From contig SCEG01000006.1 in the NCBI GenBank assembly GCA_004102805.1, positions 1 through 64,000 of the forward strand: a stretch of DNA of 64,000 nt, in the 5' to 3' direction. The translations under genes and the position numbers were made by a program. Below, piece after piece: positions 51,861 through 60,526 of this stretch. Position 1 is the stretch's first letter. Every line of letters begins with the position of its first letter. The notes under the pieces were generated by a model. The model did no database searches and was not told where the DNA came from. It worked only from the letters and a program-made list of their open reading frames with translations. This DNA comes from Muribaculaceae bacterium Isolate-002 (NCI). GTDB lineage: Bacteria > Bacteroidota > Bacteroidia > Bacteroidales > Muribaculaceae.

Positions 51861-52937
51861 TCAAGTGAAACTTTGTCCGGTTATGATGCCGCTTCCATAG
51901 CAAATTTTACTGTCGGGTGAATATATCACGCCGAATTGACCGGGTGCTATACCCTGAACTTTTCGCTCTGACTTGATGAGATATTCGTCGTCATTGATGC
52001 GATGCAGTGTGGCATTGAAAAATTCCGGCATGTGACGGTTTTTGAATGTTACTGCTATTTCATTGACATCATCACCCCACGGCTTGCCGGATATGAAGTG
52101 CATCTGATTCATGTGGATACTATTGCCATATTGCTTTTGTGTATCATATCCGTTGCTCACATAAATCACATTGTCACGTATGTTTTTCTTTACGACATAC
52201 CATGGCCCGCCGCTCAGTCCAAGCCCCTTGCGCTGGCCGATGGTGTGAAACCAATATCCGCGGTGAGTCCCGATTTTTCGACCTGTCTCAAGTTCGACAA
52301 TCGCACCCGGCTTTTCTCCGAGATGTCGTTTTATAAAATCATTATAGTCAATTTTTCCCAGAAAACAGATGCCCTGCGAATCCTTTCTATAAGCATTCGG
52401 CATTTTGGTTTCTACTGCGATTTCCCTTACGCGTGATTTTGGAATATCTCCGATAGGAAATATTATGTGCTCAAGCTGCTTGTATGTGATGCGGGCAAGG
52501 AAATCGGTCTGATCCTTAACCGGATCGACAGCAGTCGCAAGCCACTTTTTGCCGTCGCGCATAATCGTTGTGGCATAGTGGCCGGTAGCGGTCAGATCGA
52601 ATTCATGCCCCCAGCGCTCTTCAAAGAATCCGAATTTTATCATCTTGTTACACATAATGTCAGGATTGGGGGTCAATCCGTCGCGCACGGCATTAAGCGC
52701 ATACTCCATTACATTCTCCCAATATTCATTATGCAGAGATACCACATCAAACGGAAGATTATATTTGCGTGCTATGTAACGGCACATTTCGATATCTTCC
52801 TCTGCCGAACAATCGCCTTCTCCGTTGTCCAGGCCTATGCGGATGTAGAACAGATGCAGGTTGTGACCCTGTTCAAGTAGAGTATGTACGGCGACGGCGC
52901 TGTCAACGCCTCCTGAAATCAATACTGCTATATTCAT
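51861..52937 (-). CDS. mnmA: tRNA-specific 2-thiouridylase
   Basis: 358 residues. Installs 2-thiouridine at the wobble position of Lys, Glu and Gln tRNAs. PP-loop LISGGVDSAVAVH at the start, a conserved Cys96 in NPDIMCNKMIKFG, and the second, persulfide-accepting Cys191 in KDSQGICFLG. The final GLGLSGGPWYVV and GQFGVIYSPD domains match the family. It starts 3 bp after the stop of the upstream DUF5106-like gene. Confidence 0.95.
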   Translation of the reverse strand: MNIAVLISGGVDSAVAVHTLLEQGHNLHLFYIRIGLDNGEGDCSAEEDIEMCRYIARKYNLPFDVVSLHNEYWENVMEYALNAVRDGLTPNPDIMCNKMIKFGFFEERWGHEFDLTATGHYATTIMRDGKKWLATAVDPVKDQTDFLARITYKQLEHIIFPIGDIPKSRVREIAVETKMPNAYRKDSQGICFLGKIDYNDFIKRHLGEKPGAIVELETGRKIGTHRGYWFHTIGQRKGLGLSGGPWYVVKKNIRDNVIYVSNGYDTQKQYGNSIHMNQMHFISGKPWGDDVNEIAVTFKNRHMPEFFNATLHRINDDEYLIKSERKVQGIAPGQFGVIYSPDSKICYGSGIITGQSFT

Positions 52938-52940
52938 GTG

Positions 52941-53843
52941 TCAGCGTGTCATTTTTGAATTGGCTATATGAAATGCCTCAAGAAGGTTGTCGGGATTGAG
53001 TGATTTTGATAAAATGACCCCGTCAGGATTGAGATAATACAATGTGGGTGTCGACCGCAAGTCATATATTTCATCAATATCCGCCGTAGCTCCCACAATC
53101 CAGCGTGGATTGTAGGCTGACACCTCCTGTGCCCATTCCGAGGAATAGCTGTCGGGATATATGCTGACAATACGGAGCAACCCGTCATCAAGAAGCTGAT
53201 TGATATTGTGGTCAGCTGAAAGACGTATACGCGTCATCCTGCATTCATCACACTCCGGATCGTTGACAAACAGCAGTACATGTGCTCCGCGGGTCGAACT
53301 CAACTGCGCTGTGCTCCCGTCTCGCAATGTGTATTTTAGCTCCGGTGCGGTACGTCCGACTTGTGTCTGCTCTACGACCTTGGCCTCATGTGCGAGTCTG
53401 GCTTTCTTGGTTTTTGATATTTTCTTGTTGTTTACCACTGCATTGGCAAACGGTAGAAACACTTCGTCAGAGGTGAAATCGGCCTCTCCGTTATAAACTG
53501 CATCTTCGGCAAGCTCAGCGAGCGTAAGCAGATGCTCCGGCGATTTCTCGTACGACGAAATAAGCCGGGCTATTGATTCGTGCACAGTCGACGCATCCGC
53601 ATAGGGCAAAAATGACACGTAGTCCATAAATGCGGACTTGAATGCTTCACGATTTAGAATGGCGCTTTGCAGATTGCATCTGTCCCAGAAATGATTTACA
53701 AGATATGATGCTCGCTCCTGAAGGGTGACGAGTTCTTCAGGCGGTTCCGGATATGCGAAAAGCTTGCCGGAGGTATTATTTTGCGCCTGACATATTATAC
53801 TGCCAAAAAGGCAGAGTGTCGTTATTGCTTTGCGAAGTTTCAT
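52941..53843 (-). CDS. Periplasmic thioredoxin-like protein with DUF5106 domain
   Basis: 300 residues with a signal peptide (AITTLCLFGSIICQA). The middle 'YLVNHFWDRCNL...AFKSAFMDYV' and 'FANAVVNNKKISKTKKARLAHEAKVV' match the DUF5106 helical domain. A C-terminal thioredoxin fold has the redox motif CDEC in VNDPECDEC and 'TPTLYYLNPDGVIL' with the cis-Pro loop. It resembles a thiol-disulfide protein of the Bacteroidales envelope. It starts from a full consensus promoter at 53912-53942 and is followed by mnmA after 3 bp. Confidence 0.85.
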   Translation of the reverse strand: MKLRKAITTLCLFGSIICQAQNNTSGKLFAYPEPPEELVTLQERASYLVNHFWDRCNLQSAILNREAFKSAFMDYVSFLPYADASTVHESIARLISSYEKSPEHLLTLAELAEDAVYNGEADFTSDEVFLPFANAVVNNKKISKTKKARLAHEAKVVEQTQVGRTAPELKYTLRDGSTAQLSSTRGAHVLLFVNDPECDECRMTRIRLSADHNINQLLDDGLLRIVSIYPDSYSSEWAQEVSAYNPRWIVGATADIDEIYDLRSTPTLYYLNPDGVILSKSLNPDNLLEAFHIANSKMTR

Positions 53844-53911
53844 TTTTGTAGAAATAGTTGTCAATCATATTGCCAATAAGCATTTTGATATTTATCGGCT
53901 AAAGTTATATG

Positions 53912-53942
53912 CAAAGTTAATGTAAGTTTGGTTGACTTCAAA
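53912..53942 (-). promoter_or_regulatory. Bacteroidetes-type promoter of the DUF5106-mnmA operon
   Basis: TTTG (complement of 53939-53942), a 19-bp spacer and TAACTTTG (complement of 53912-53919). A complete match with the -33/-7 consensus, about 69 bp upstream of the ATG at 53843. Confidence 0.7.
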
Positions 53943-54032
53943 ACATTACGGCATATAGTTTGTTAAAGAAATAAAAGAGATTTCATTTATATACTTTTTA
54001 TTCATTGGTATTATAATCAAACTTCATTATAT

Positions 54033-56621
54033 ATGAATTTCAACAGTTTCACTATCAAATCGCAGGAAGCCATTCAGAAAGCGGTAGAGATGACGCGTGC
54101 CGCCGGTCAGCAGCAGATTGAGCCGGTGCATCTACTGAAAGGCATAATGGCAGAGGGGGAGTCGCTCATCAATTTTATCTTCCAGAAGATTGGAGCAAAT
54201 CCCGCGAATGTCACGCGTCTTGTCGACGAAGAGATCGCCCGTCAGCCCAAAGTCAGCGGAGGCGAGCCATATCTCAGCCGTACGTCTAATGATGTTTTGC
54301 AAAAATCACTGGATATTGCCAAGAAGCAGGGCGACGAATATGTTACACTCGAAGCTATGCTGTTAGCTTTATTTGCTATAAATTCTCCGGCGTCTTCAAT
54401 ATTGAAAGATGCTGGCCTGACAGAGAAAGAACTTGAAGCCGCTGTTGCAGAGCTTCGTAAGGGAAAGAAAGCTACAGATCAGAGTGCGGAAGACACATAT
54501 AATGTGCTTGGAAAATATGCAATCAACCTGAATGAGCGTGCCCGCGCAGGCAAGCTTGATCCAGTAATCGGACGTGATGATGAGATACGACGAGTGCTTC
54601 AGATATTGTCGCGCAGAACAAAAAACAATCCTATGCTTATCGGAGAACCGGGCACGGGAAAAACGGCTATTGCCGAAGGTCTTGCACAGCGCATCGTGCG
54701 AGGCGACGTGCCGGAAAATTTGCGCTCAAAGCAGATTTTCTCCCTTGATATGGGTTCATTAGTCGCGGGGGCAAAGTATAAGGGCGAATTCGAGGAACGA
54801 CTGAAGGCTATTGTCAACGAAGTGACTCAGAGCGACGGAGAGATAATATTGTTTATTGATGAAATACATACGCTTGTCGGCGCAGGCAAAGGTGAGGGCG
54901 CGATGGATGCCGCTAATATTCTCAAGCCGGCATTGGCACGAGGCGAACTACGTTCGATCGGTGCGACTACCCTTGATGAGTATCAGAAGTATTTTGAGAA
55001 AGACAAGGCGCTTGAACGTCGTTTCCAAAAGGTAATAGTCAATGAGCCTGATGAAATGAGCGCGATATCAATATTGCGAGGACTGAAAGAGCGCTATGAG
55101 AACCACCATCACGTACGCATCCGCGATGAGGCTGTAGTGGCGGCAGTGCAACTTTCTGAGCGATATATCACAGACCGTTTCCTTCCGGACAAGGCTATTG
55201 ACTTGGTGGATGAGGCTGCCTCGAAACTTAGGCTGGAGATTGACTCTGTGCCGCAGGCGCTTGACGAGATTACCCGATTGATAGCCCAGAAAGAAATTGA
55301 AAGGGAGGCTATCAAACGTGAAGGCGACAAAGCCAAGGTAAAGGATCTCGAAAAGGAAATCGCCACACTCAAAGAGGAGGAAAAAGAATATACCGCAAAA
55401 TGGAAAGCGGAAAAAGACCTCATAAACCGCATTCAGCAGAACAAGGTGGATATCGAGCAGCTGAATTTTGAGGCCGACAAAGCCGAACGCGAAGGTGATT
55501 ATGCAAAGGTCGCCGAAATCCGATATTCGAAAGTCCAGCAAAAAGAACAGGAAAACAAGGATATCCAGGAACAACTCAAAATGATGCAGGGGGAAAAGGC
55601 CCTGATTAAAGAGGAGGTGGATGCGGAAGATATTGCAGACGTGGTTTCCCGATGGACCGGCATCCCTGTCAACAAGATGGTGCAGAGTGAAAAGGAGAAA
55701 CTGTTGCATCTTGAGGCGGAACTCCATAATAGGGTCGTGGGTCAGAACGAAGCTATACAGGCAATAGCTGACGCAGTACGTCGCTCACGCGCCGGCCTTA
55801 ACGATCCGCGCCGTCCTATAGGCTCATTCATATTCCTCGGCACAACCGGTGTCGGTAAGACAGAGCTTGCCAAAGCATTGGCTGAATATCTGTTTGACGA
55901 CGAGAATATGATGACCCGAATAGATATGAGCGAATATCAGGAAAAGCATGCGGTGTCAAGACTTGTCGGAGCGCCTCCCGGATATGTAGGATATGACGAA
56001 GGCGGCCAACTGACCGAGGCTGTACGTCGCAAACCTTACTCGGTAGTGCTGTTTGATGAAATCGAAAAAGCACACCCTGACGTGTTCAATATTCTTCTGC
56101 AGGTGCTTGATGACGGGCGTCTGACCGACAACAAAGGCCGAATGGTCAATTTCAAGAACACGATTATCATCATGACTTCCAATATGGGTTCCAATGTAAT
56201 ACGTGAAAACTTTTCAAAGATGACTCCTGAAAACAAGGATGTGACCGTCGAAAAGACCAAAGAGGAAGTGCTTGAAATGTTGAAGCAGACAATCCGGCCT
56301 GAATTCCTCAATCGAATAGATGAGATTATAATGTTCACTCCGCTCAATGAAAATGAGATAGAGGAAATCGTCGGACTACAGATAAAATCAATACAGAAAA
56401 TGCTCGCCACATCTGGCATAACGCTCGAAGTCACGCCGCAGGCATTGCATTATCTTGCTGAAGAGGGATATGATCCCGAATTTGGTGCACGTCCTGTCAA
56501 ACGTGTCATTCACAGAGTCGTTCTCAACCGGCTGTCGAAAGATATCCTGGCGCAAAAGGTAGATAAAGACAAGCCTATTGTCATAGATGTCAAAGATGAT
56601 GAGCTGGTGTTCAAGAACTGA
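54033..56621 (+). CDS. clpB: ATP-dependent chaperone ClpB
   Basis: 862 residues. A hexameric AAA+ disaggregase that works with DnaK on aggregated proteins. The N domain (1-145) is followed by AAA-1 (Walker A GEPGTGKT, Walker [10 protein letters not shown]), the long coiled-coil middle domain (about 410-530, rich in E/K) and AAA-2 (Walker [10 protein letters not shown], Walker [12 protein letters not shown]). The protein ends with the D2 small domain '[12 protein letters not shown]'. It is transcribed alone, with a terminator directly after. Confidence 0.98.
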   Translation: MNFNSFTIKSQEAIQKAVEMTRAAGQQQIEPVHLLKGIMAEGESLINFIFQKIGANPANVTRLVDEEIARQPKVSGGEPYLSRTSNDVLQKSLDIAKKQGDEYVTLEAMLLALFAINSPASSILKDAGLTEKELEAAVAELRKGKKATDQSAEDTYNVLGKYAINLNERARAGKLDPVIGRDDEIRRVLQILSRRTKNNPMLIGEPGTGKTAIAEGLAQRIVRGDVPENLRSKQIFSLDMGSLVAGAKYKGEFEERLKAIVNEVTQSDGEIILFIDEIHTLVGAGKGEGAMDAANILKPALARGELRSIGATTLDEYQKYFEKDKALERRFQKVIVNEPDEMSAISILRGLKERYENHHHVRIRDEAVVAAVQLSERYITDRFLPDKAIDLVDEAASKLRLEIDSVPQALDEITRLIAQKEIEREAIKREGDKAKVKDLEKEIATLKEEEKEYTAKWKAEKDLINRIQQNKVDIEQLNFEADKAEREGDYAKVAEIRYSKVQQKEQENKDIQEQLKMMQGEKALIKEEVDAEDIADVVSRWTGIPVNKMVQSEKEKLLHLEAELHNRVVGQNEAIQAIADAVRRSRAGLNDPRRPIGSFIFLGTTGVGKTELAKALAEYLFDDENMMTRIDMSEYQEKHAVSRLVGAPPGYVGYDEGGQLTEAVRRKPYSVVLFDEIEKAHPDVFNILLQVLDDGRLTDNKGRMVNFKNTIIIMTSNMGSNVIRENFSKMTPENKDVTVEKTKEEVLEMLKQTIRPEFLNRIDEIIMFTPLNENEIEEIVGLQIKSIQKMLATSGITLEVTPQALHYLAEEGYDPEFGARPVKRVIHRVVLNRLSKDILAQKVDKDKPIVIDVKDDELVFKN

Positions 56622-56640
56622 TAGTTACGCGAATTATTCT

Positions 56641-56672
56641 GAAGCCGCGTTTTTAAACAACGACGCGGCTTC
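56641..56672 (+). terminator. Terminator of clpB
   Basis: GAAGCCGCGT (56641-56650) and ACGCGGCTTC (56663-56672) form a perfect 10-bp stem with a 12-nt loop, 19 bp after the clpB stop. The following T run is short. Confidence 0.7.
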
Positions 56673-56708
56673 ATGACTTTTAAGGATAAATATAAACACG
56701 TTAAAACT

Positions 56709-57191
56709 ATGAAAAAGCTACTTTACCTATTAATTCTGGCATTACCTCTTGTTGTGATGAATTCATGCGATGATGACGACGATGTTCCCAATGTCTCACT
56801 GTCAGCAACGATAGATGGAGCCACCCGTGTCGACAATACTTTATATGTAGTCTCCGGTGAAACACTTGATATTGAATCAATCAATATAATTGACAATACT
56901 AAAAAAGGTGCTGTCATCGGCTCGGCAAGTTATTTCTGGGATTATTACCGACTTGGAGGTACGATTGTGGCCCCATACGGAATGGAGATTGACACCGATG
57001 ATATTCCGTTGGGCAATCATCTGTTGCAAATCAAAGTGAGCATATATGCTGTAGATTATTCACCATGTATCGGATATATGGAGTATCCTGTCAAGATTGT
57101 CGCTTCAGAAGATGATATCCCTACTGACGGCGAAATCGAACCGTCGCCTACATTAAATCTTGTAGTCACTACAGATGATGATGCCGACTGA
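56709..57191 (+). CDS. Small acidic lipoprotein
   Basis: 160 residues from the ATG at 56709 (an in-frame ATG at 56673 sits against the clpB terminator). The lipoprotein signal KKLLYLLILALPLVVMNSC ends in the lipobox cysteine, followed by five Asp. The rest is a beta-rich, DUF4625-like domain with 'TLYVVSGETLDIESINI', 'GSASYFWDYYRLGG' and 'GNHLLQIKVSIYAVDYS'. The C-terminus is a run of acidic residues. No function is known. Confidence 0.75.
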   Translation: MKKLLYLLILALPLVVMNSCDDDDDVPNVSLSATIDGATRVDNTLYVVSGETLDIESINIIDNTKKGAVIGSASYFWDYYRLGGTIVAPYGMEIDTDDIPLGNHLLQIKVSIYAVDYSPCIGYMEYPVKIVASEDDIPTDGEIEPSPTLNLVVTTDDDAD

Positions 57192-57212
57192 TGATTGCTT
57201 TTTATAAAACCG

Positions 57213-57249
57213 GCCCTCTCGCCTTAAATAAACCGATAGGCGAGGGGGC
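57213..57249 (+). terminator. Terminator of the small lipoprotein gene
   Basis: GCCCTCTCGCC (57213-57223) pairs with GGCGAGGGGGC (57239-57249) through 11 bp including one G-U pair, 22 bp after the stop, followed by TTTGCG. Confidence 0.65.
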
Positions 57250-57364
57250 TTTGCGATTGGAGATATCAAAGCGAAAGGTAGCAGTATGAATCATGACAAG
57301 GCATGCCGAAAACAAGAAAAATTATTTTTATAAAATTATTTTTAAAAAAAAATGTTGCAAAAAT

Positions 57365-57395
57365 TTTGTCAGAATAAAAAATGTTACTACCTTTG
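57365..57395 (+). promoter_or_regulatory. Strong promoter of tRNA-Glu
   Basis: TTTG (57365-57368), a 19-bp spacer and TACCTTTG (57388-57395) are a full Bacteroidetes consensus. The 45 bp upstream are almost pure A/T with two near-identical AAATTATTTTTA blocks, like an UP element. Transcription should start near 57402, about 23 nt before the tRNA. Confidence 0.75.
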
Positions 57396-57424
57396 TAGTG
57401 TCGAAAGCGAAGGCTTAGCTAAAT

Positions 57425-57497
57425 GGCGATTTAGTGTAGTGGCCTAGCACGCCACCCTCTCACGGTGGAGACCCGGGTTCGATTCCCGGATTCGCTA
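57425..57497 (+). tRNA. tRNA-Glu (CTC)
   Basis: Cloverleaf with D arm GTGT/GCAC, anticodon stem CCACC/GGTGG with loop CTCTCAC (anticodon CTC), and T arm CCGGG/CCCGG with loop TTCGATT. The acceptor stem GGCGATT/ATTCGCT has a G-U first pair and one T-T mismatch at position 6:67. CCA is not encoded (CT follows A73), unlike the tRNA-His gene at 20377-20454. Confidence 0.88.
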
Positions 57498-57505
57498 CTC
57501 GGCTG

Positions 57506-57538
57506 AAGCAGTTGTCAATTTGGCAGCTGCTTTTTTTA
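57506..57538 (+). terminator. Terminator of tRNA-Glu
   Basis: AAGCAG (57506-57511) and CTGCTT (57527-57532) form the stem base, with extra pairing inside, followed by seven T. It starts 8 bp after the tRNA. Confidence 0.7.
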
Positions 57539-57574
57539 TTTCATAAAAATCTTAACTGTATATACATTATTGAT

Positions 57575-59434
57575 ATGGCGGTACTGTTGCAAGTTGACAA
57601 ACTTACAAAAAGTGTAGGTGACCGGTTGCTATTCGGAGATGTAACTTTTGGAGTCAATGAAGGTGACAAGATTGGCATAATAGCAAAGAATGGCACAGGC
57701 AAATCTACATTACTTCGCATAATAGCAGGAAAAGAAGCTGCTGACTCGGGAAGTGTGGTGCTGCGGACAGATATCAATATCGCCATCCTGGAGCAGACTC
57801 CTGTATTTGATGGTGACCCTACGGCTATTGAAGCATGCATCGACCACACTACAACGCGCGGAAGTCTTATTCTAAGCTACGAGCAGGCTCTCGCTGACGA
57901 CGACTCCGAAAAACTGCAGGAGCTGATACCGCAAATTGATCAATTGCAAGCATGGGATTTGGAGGACAATGTGCGTCAGATGCTCACTCAGTTACATATT
58001 ACAGATTTCAATCAGCGCATATCTACCATGTCGGGCGGACAGCGCAAGCGCGTGGCATTGTGCCGTCTGCTTCTTGACAAGCCTGATGTCATTATTCTTG
58101 ACGAGCCGACCAACCACCTTGATATCGCCACGATTGAATGGCTCGAAAGCTATTTGCATCATCAGCGAGTCACACTCATTATGGTCACTCATGACAGATA
58201 TTTCCTTGATACCGTATGTGACAAGATTATAGAGATTGACCGGCAACAGATTTTTACATATAACGGCAACTACGACTACTACCTGCGGCGGCGTCAGGAG
58301 CGTATCGAAGCGATGGCTGCCGAGCTGGCAAAGGTAAAAAACATTTTGCGACGTGAGACCGAGTGGATGCGACGCCAGCCGCAGGCTCGTGCCGGCAAGG
58401 CGAAATACCGTATTGATGCCTATTATGATTTGAAAGAACGTTCGCGGATTGATCTCACTGAAAAGCAGGTAAATCTTAATGTTGATGCGTCATATATCGG
58501 TTCAAAAATATTTGAGGCAAAAAATGTGACTAAACGATTTGGTGACAAAGTAATTCTTGATGGCTTTAATTACACGTTTGCCCGCTACGAAAAAGTTGGT
58601 ATAATAGGGGAGAACGGGGTTGGTAAATCCACGTTTATAAAGTTGTTGCAAGGATTGATTATGCCTGATAGCGGCCGCTTCGATGTTGGTGAAACCGTGC
58701 GTTTCGGTTATTATAGTCAGGACGGGATTAATTTTGATTCTGAGAAAAAGGTAATTGATGCCGTTACGGAGATAGCTGAGGATATTGTGGTCAACAATAA
58801 GCTGCACTTCTCTCCTATGCAGTTTCTGCAGCATTTCCTCTTCACCCCGGCCGACCAGCAGAAATATATTTATACGCTTTCAGGCGGCGAGCGAGCACGA
58901 CTGCATCTCGCCGTGGTGCTCATGCAGTCACCTAATTTTCTTATACTCGACGAGCCGACAAACGACCTTGACATCGTAACGCTCGGTATTCTCGAAAACT
59001 ATCTTGAGGATTTTGGCGGATGCCTCATCATTGTTTCTCATGACCGTTTTTTTCTCGACTCCACGGTCGACCATCTCTTTGTCATGGAGGGTGATGGCAA
59101 GGTCAAAGATTTCCCGGGTACATATACCGAGTATCGCCGTAGCAAAGAGGAAGAACGCCAGCGTCAACAGAAGGACAAACAGGCTGAAGCCATGCCTGTG
59201 CAGGTACGTCTACGAGCCGAGCGCCCACGCAAACTATCATTCAAAGAACGCAAAGAGTTTGAATCACTGACAGCTGAAATAGCAACTTTAGAGGAAGAGA
59301 AAACACACCTTGAAAAGGTATTCTCCGGCACGGCCGAAAGCGATATCAACGAAGCCTCGCGCCGTTATGATGAAGTCAAAAACCTCATTGACGAAAAAGA
59401 ACTGCGTTGGCTTGAACTTTCTGAACTTGAGTGA
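57575..59434 (+). CDS. ABC-F family ATPase (Uup-like)
   Basis: 619 residues from the ATG at 57575 (MAVLLQVDKL); the frame continues upstream into the tRNA terminator, which argues against a longer start. Two ABC domains in one chain with no membrane part: first Walker A GKNGTGKST-like 'AKNGTGKSTLLRI', signature MSGGQRKR, Walker B VIILDEPTNHL; second Walker A ENGVGKSTFI, signature LSGGERAR, Walker B LILDEPTNDL. A linker joins them, and the C-terminal ~90 residues are a basic coiled coil as in Uup, which binds branched DNA or ribosomes. It lies downstream of tRNA-Glu. Confidence 0.93.
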   Translation: MAVLLQVDKLTKSVGDRLLFGDVTFGVNEGDKIGIIAKNGTGKSTLLRIIAGKEAADSGSVVLRTDINIAILEQTPVFDGDPTAIEACIDHTTTRGSLILSYEQALADDDSEKLQELIPQIDQLQAWDLEDNVRQMLTQLHITDFNQRISTMSGGQRKRVALCRLLLDKPDVIILDEPTNHLDIATIEWLESYLHHQRVTLIMVTHDRYFLDTVCDKIIEIDRQQIFTYNGNYDYYLRRRQERIEAMAAELAKVKNILRRETEWMRRQPQARAGKAKYRIDAYYDLKERSRIDLTEKQVNLNVDASYIGSKIFEAKNVTKRFGDKVILDGFNYTFARYEKVGIIGENGVGKSTFIKLLQGLIMPDSGRFDVGETVRFGYYSQDGINFDSEKKVIDAVTEIAEDIVVNNKLHFSPMQFLQHFLFTPADQQKYIYTLSGGERARLHLAVVLMQSPNFLILDEPTNDLDIVTLGILENYLEDFGGCLIIVSHDRFFLDSTVDHLFVMEGDGKVKDFPGTYTEYRRSKEEERQRQQKDKQAEAMPVQVRLRAERPRKLSFKERKEFESLTAEIATLEEEKTHLEKVFSGTAESDINEASRRYDEVKNLIDEKELRWLELSELE

Positions 59435-59453
59435 CAGCAAGTTTCAATATATT

Positions 59454-59501
59454 ACATCGGCGGCCATCTGCTATATTGATAGACTGGATGACCGCCGATG
59501 T
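59454..59501. terminator. Terminator between the ABC-F gene and prs
   Basis: ACATCGGCGG (59454-59463) pairs with CCGCCGATGT (59492-59501), extended inside by CATC/GATG. The AT-rich flanks suit convergent genes on both sides. Confidence 0.75.
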
Positions 59502-59526
59502 TATTTGATACTATCGTGGAATATCG

Positions 59527-60474
59527 CTACTTGATAAGATATTGCGAGGAGATTGACTGATATTCATGTACACGGCGTATTGTATCGGCAAACATGCGAG
59601 CGATTGACAGAACGGTAACTTTGCTGCAGTCTTTGTTGAAAGGAATTGAGTTTGTGAAAATCATTTCGGTCAGTCCGCTTTCATTTACGCGTTGGCTTGC
59701 CGGATCGCTCATGATTGCGTGAGAAGCGAGAGCCCTTACCGACTTGGCGCCCTCTGACAGCATCAGGTCAGCGGCCTTTGTGATTGTTCCCGCCGTATCC
59801 ACCATATCGTCCACGAGAATTACATTCTTGTCTTTTACATCACCGATTACGGTCATGGTGGCTACGACATTTGCTTTCGCACGCTGTTTATGACAGAGCA
59901 CCAGAGGCACATTGAGGTATTTGGCATAGTTGTTGGCGCGTTTGGCTCCACCTACGTCAGGTGTGGCAATCACCATATTCTCAAGATTGAGAGACTGGAT
60001 GTAGGGAATAAAAACAGATGAACCGTAGAGGTGGTCGACGGGAACATCGAAAAATCCTTGAATCTGGTCGGCGTGCAAATCCATTGTGATTACACGGTTG
60101 ACTCCGGCAGCTGTGAGCAGATTTGCCACAAGTTTTGCGGCTATTGATACGCGGGGCTTGTCCTTGCGGTCCTGGCGTGCCCAGCCGAAATAAGGCATTA
60201 CAGCTATAACTGAGCGGGCTGATGCTCGTTTGGCGGCGTCAATCATAAGTAACAGCTCCATAAGATTGTCGCTGTTTGGGAAAGTCGATTGCACAAGATA
60301 GACTTCGTGGCCACGGATTGACTCTTCAAACGATACCTCAAATTCTCCGTCAGCAAAGTGCTGGATGTTCATTTGACCGAGTTCTACGCCAAGCTCCTTA
60401 CAGATTTCTTCTGCCATATAACGGGAGTTGGTACCGGAAAAAACCTTGAACGGGGGAAGTGATTTTGTACTCAT
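59527..60474 (-). CDS. prs: Ribose-phosphate pyrophosphokinase
   Basis: 315 residues. Makes PRPP from ribose-5-phosphate and ATP for nucleotides, His and Trp. The N-terminal FSGTNSRYMAEEICKELG, the ITMDLHADQIQGFFD metal/ATP loop, and the PRPP-binding loop VILVDDMVDTAGTI are all seen. It converges on the ABC-F gene and has a short upstream region shared with no other gene. Confidence 0.97.
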   Translation of the reverse strand: MSTKSLPPFKVFSGTNSRYMAEEICKELGVELGQMNIQHFADGEFEVSFEESIRGHEVYLVQSTFPNSDNLMELLLMIDAAKRASARSVIAVMPYFGWARQDRKDKPRVSIAAKLVANLLTAAGVNRVITMDLHADQIQGFFDVPVDHLYGSSVFIPYIQSLNLENMVIATPDVGGAKRANNYAKYLNVPLVLCHKQRAKANVVATMTVIGDVKDKNVILVDDMVDTAGTITKAADLMLSEGAKSVRALASHAIMSDPASQRVNESGLTEMIFTNSIPFNKDCSKVTVLSIARMFADTIRRVHEYQSISSQYLIK

Positions 60475-60526
60475 TGGATTTTTTATTGAGAATGATTGAT
60501 TTAATATTGTCGGATAAAATTCAAAT

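Noticed and set aside
53943-54032. CIRCE-type heat-shock operator upstream of clpB
   Set aside because: No TTAGCACTC-N9-GAGTGCTAA dyad is present in the region.
57192-57424. Possible small RNA in the A/T-rich stretch before tRNA-Glu
   Set aside because: The sequence is explained by a terminator and a tRNA promoter with an A/T-rich upstream region; no separate conserved structure is visible.
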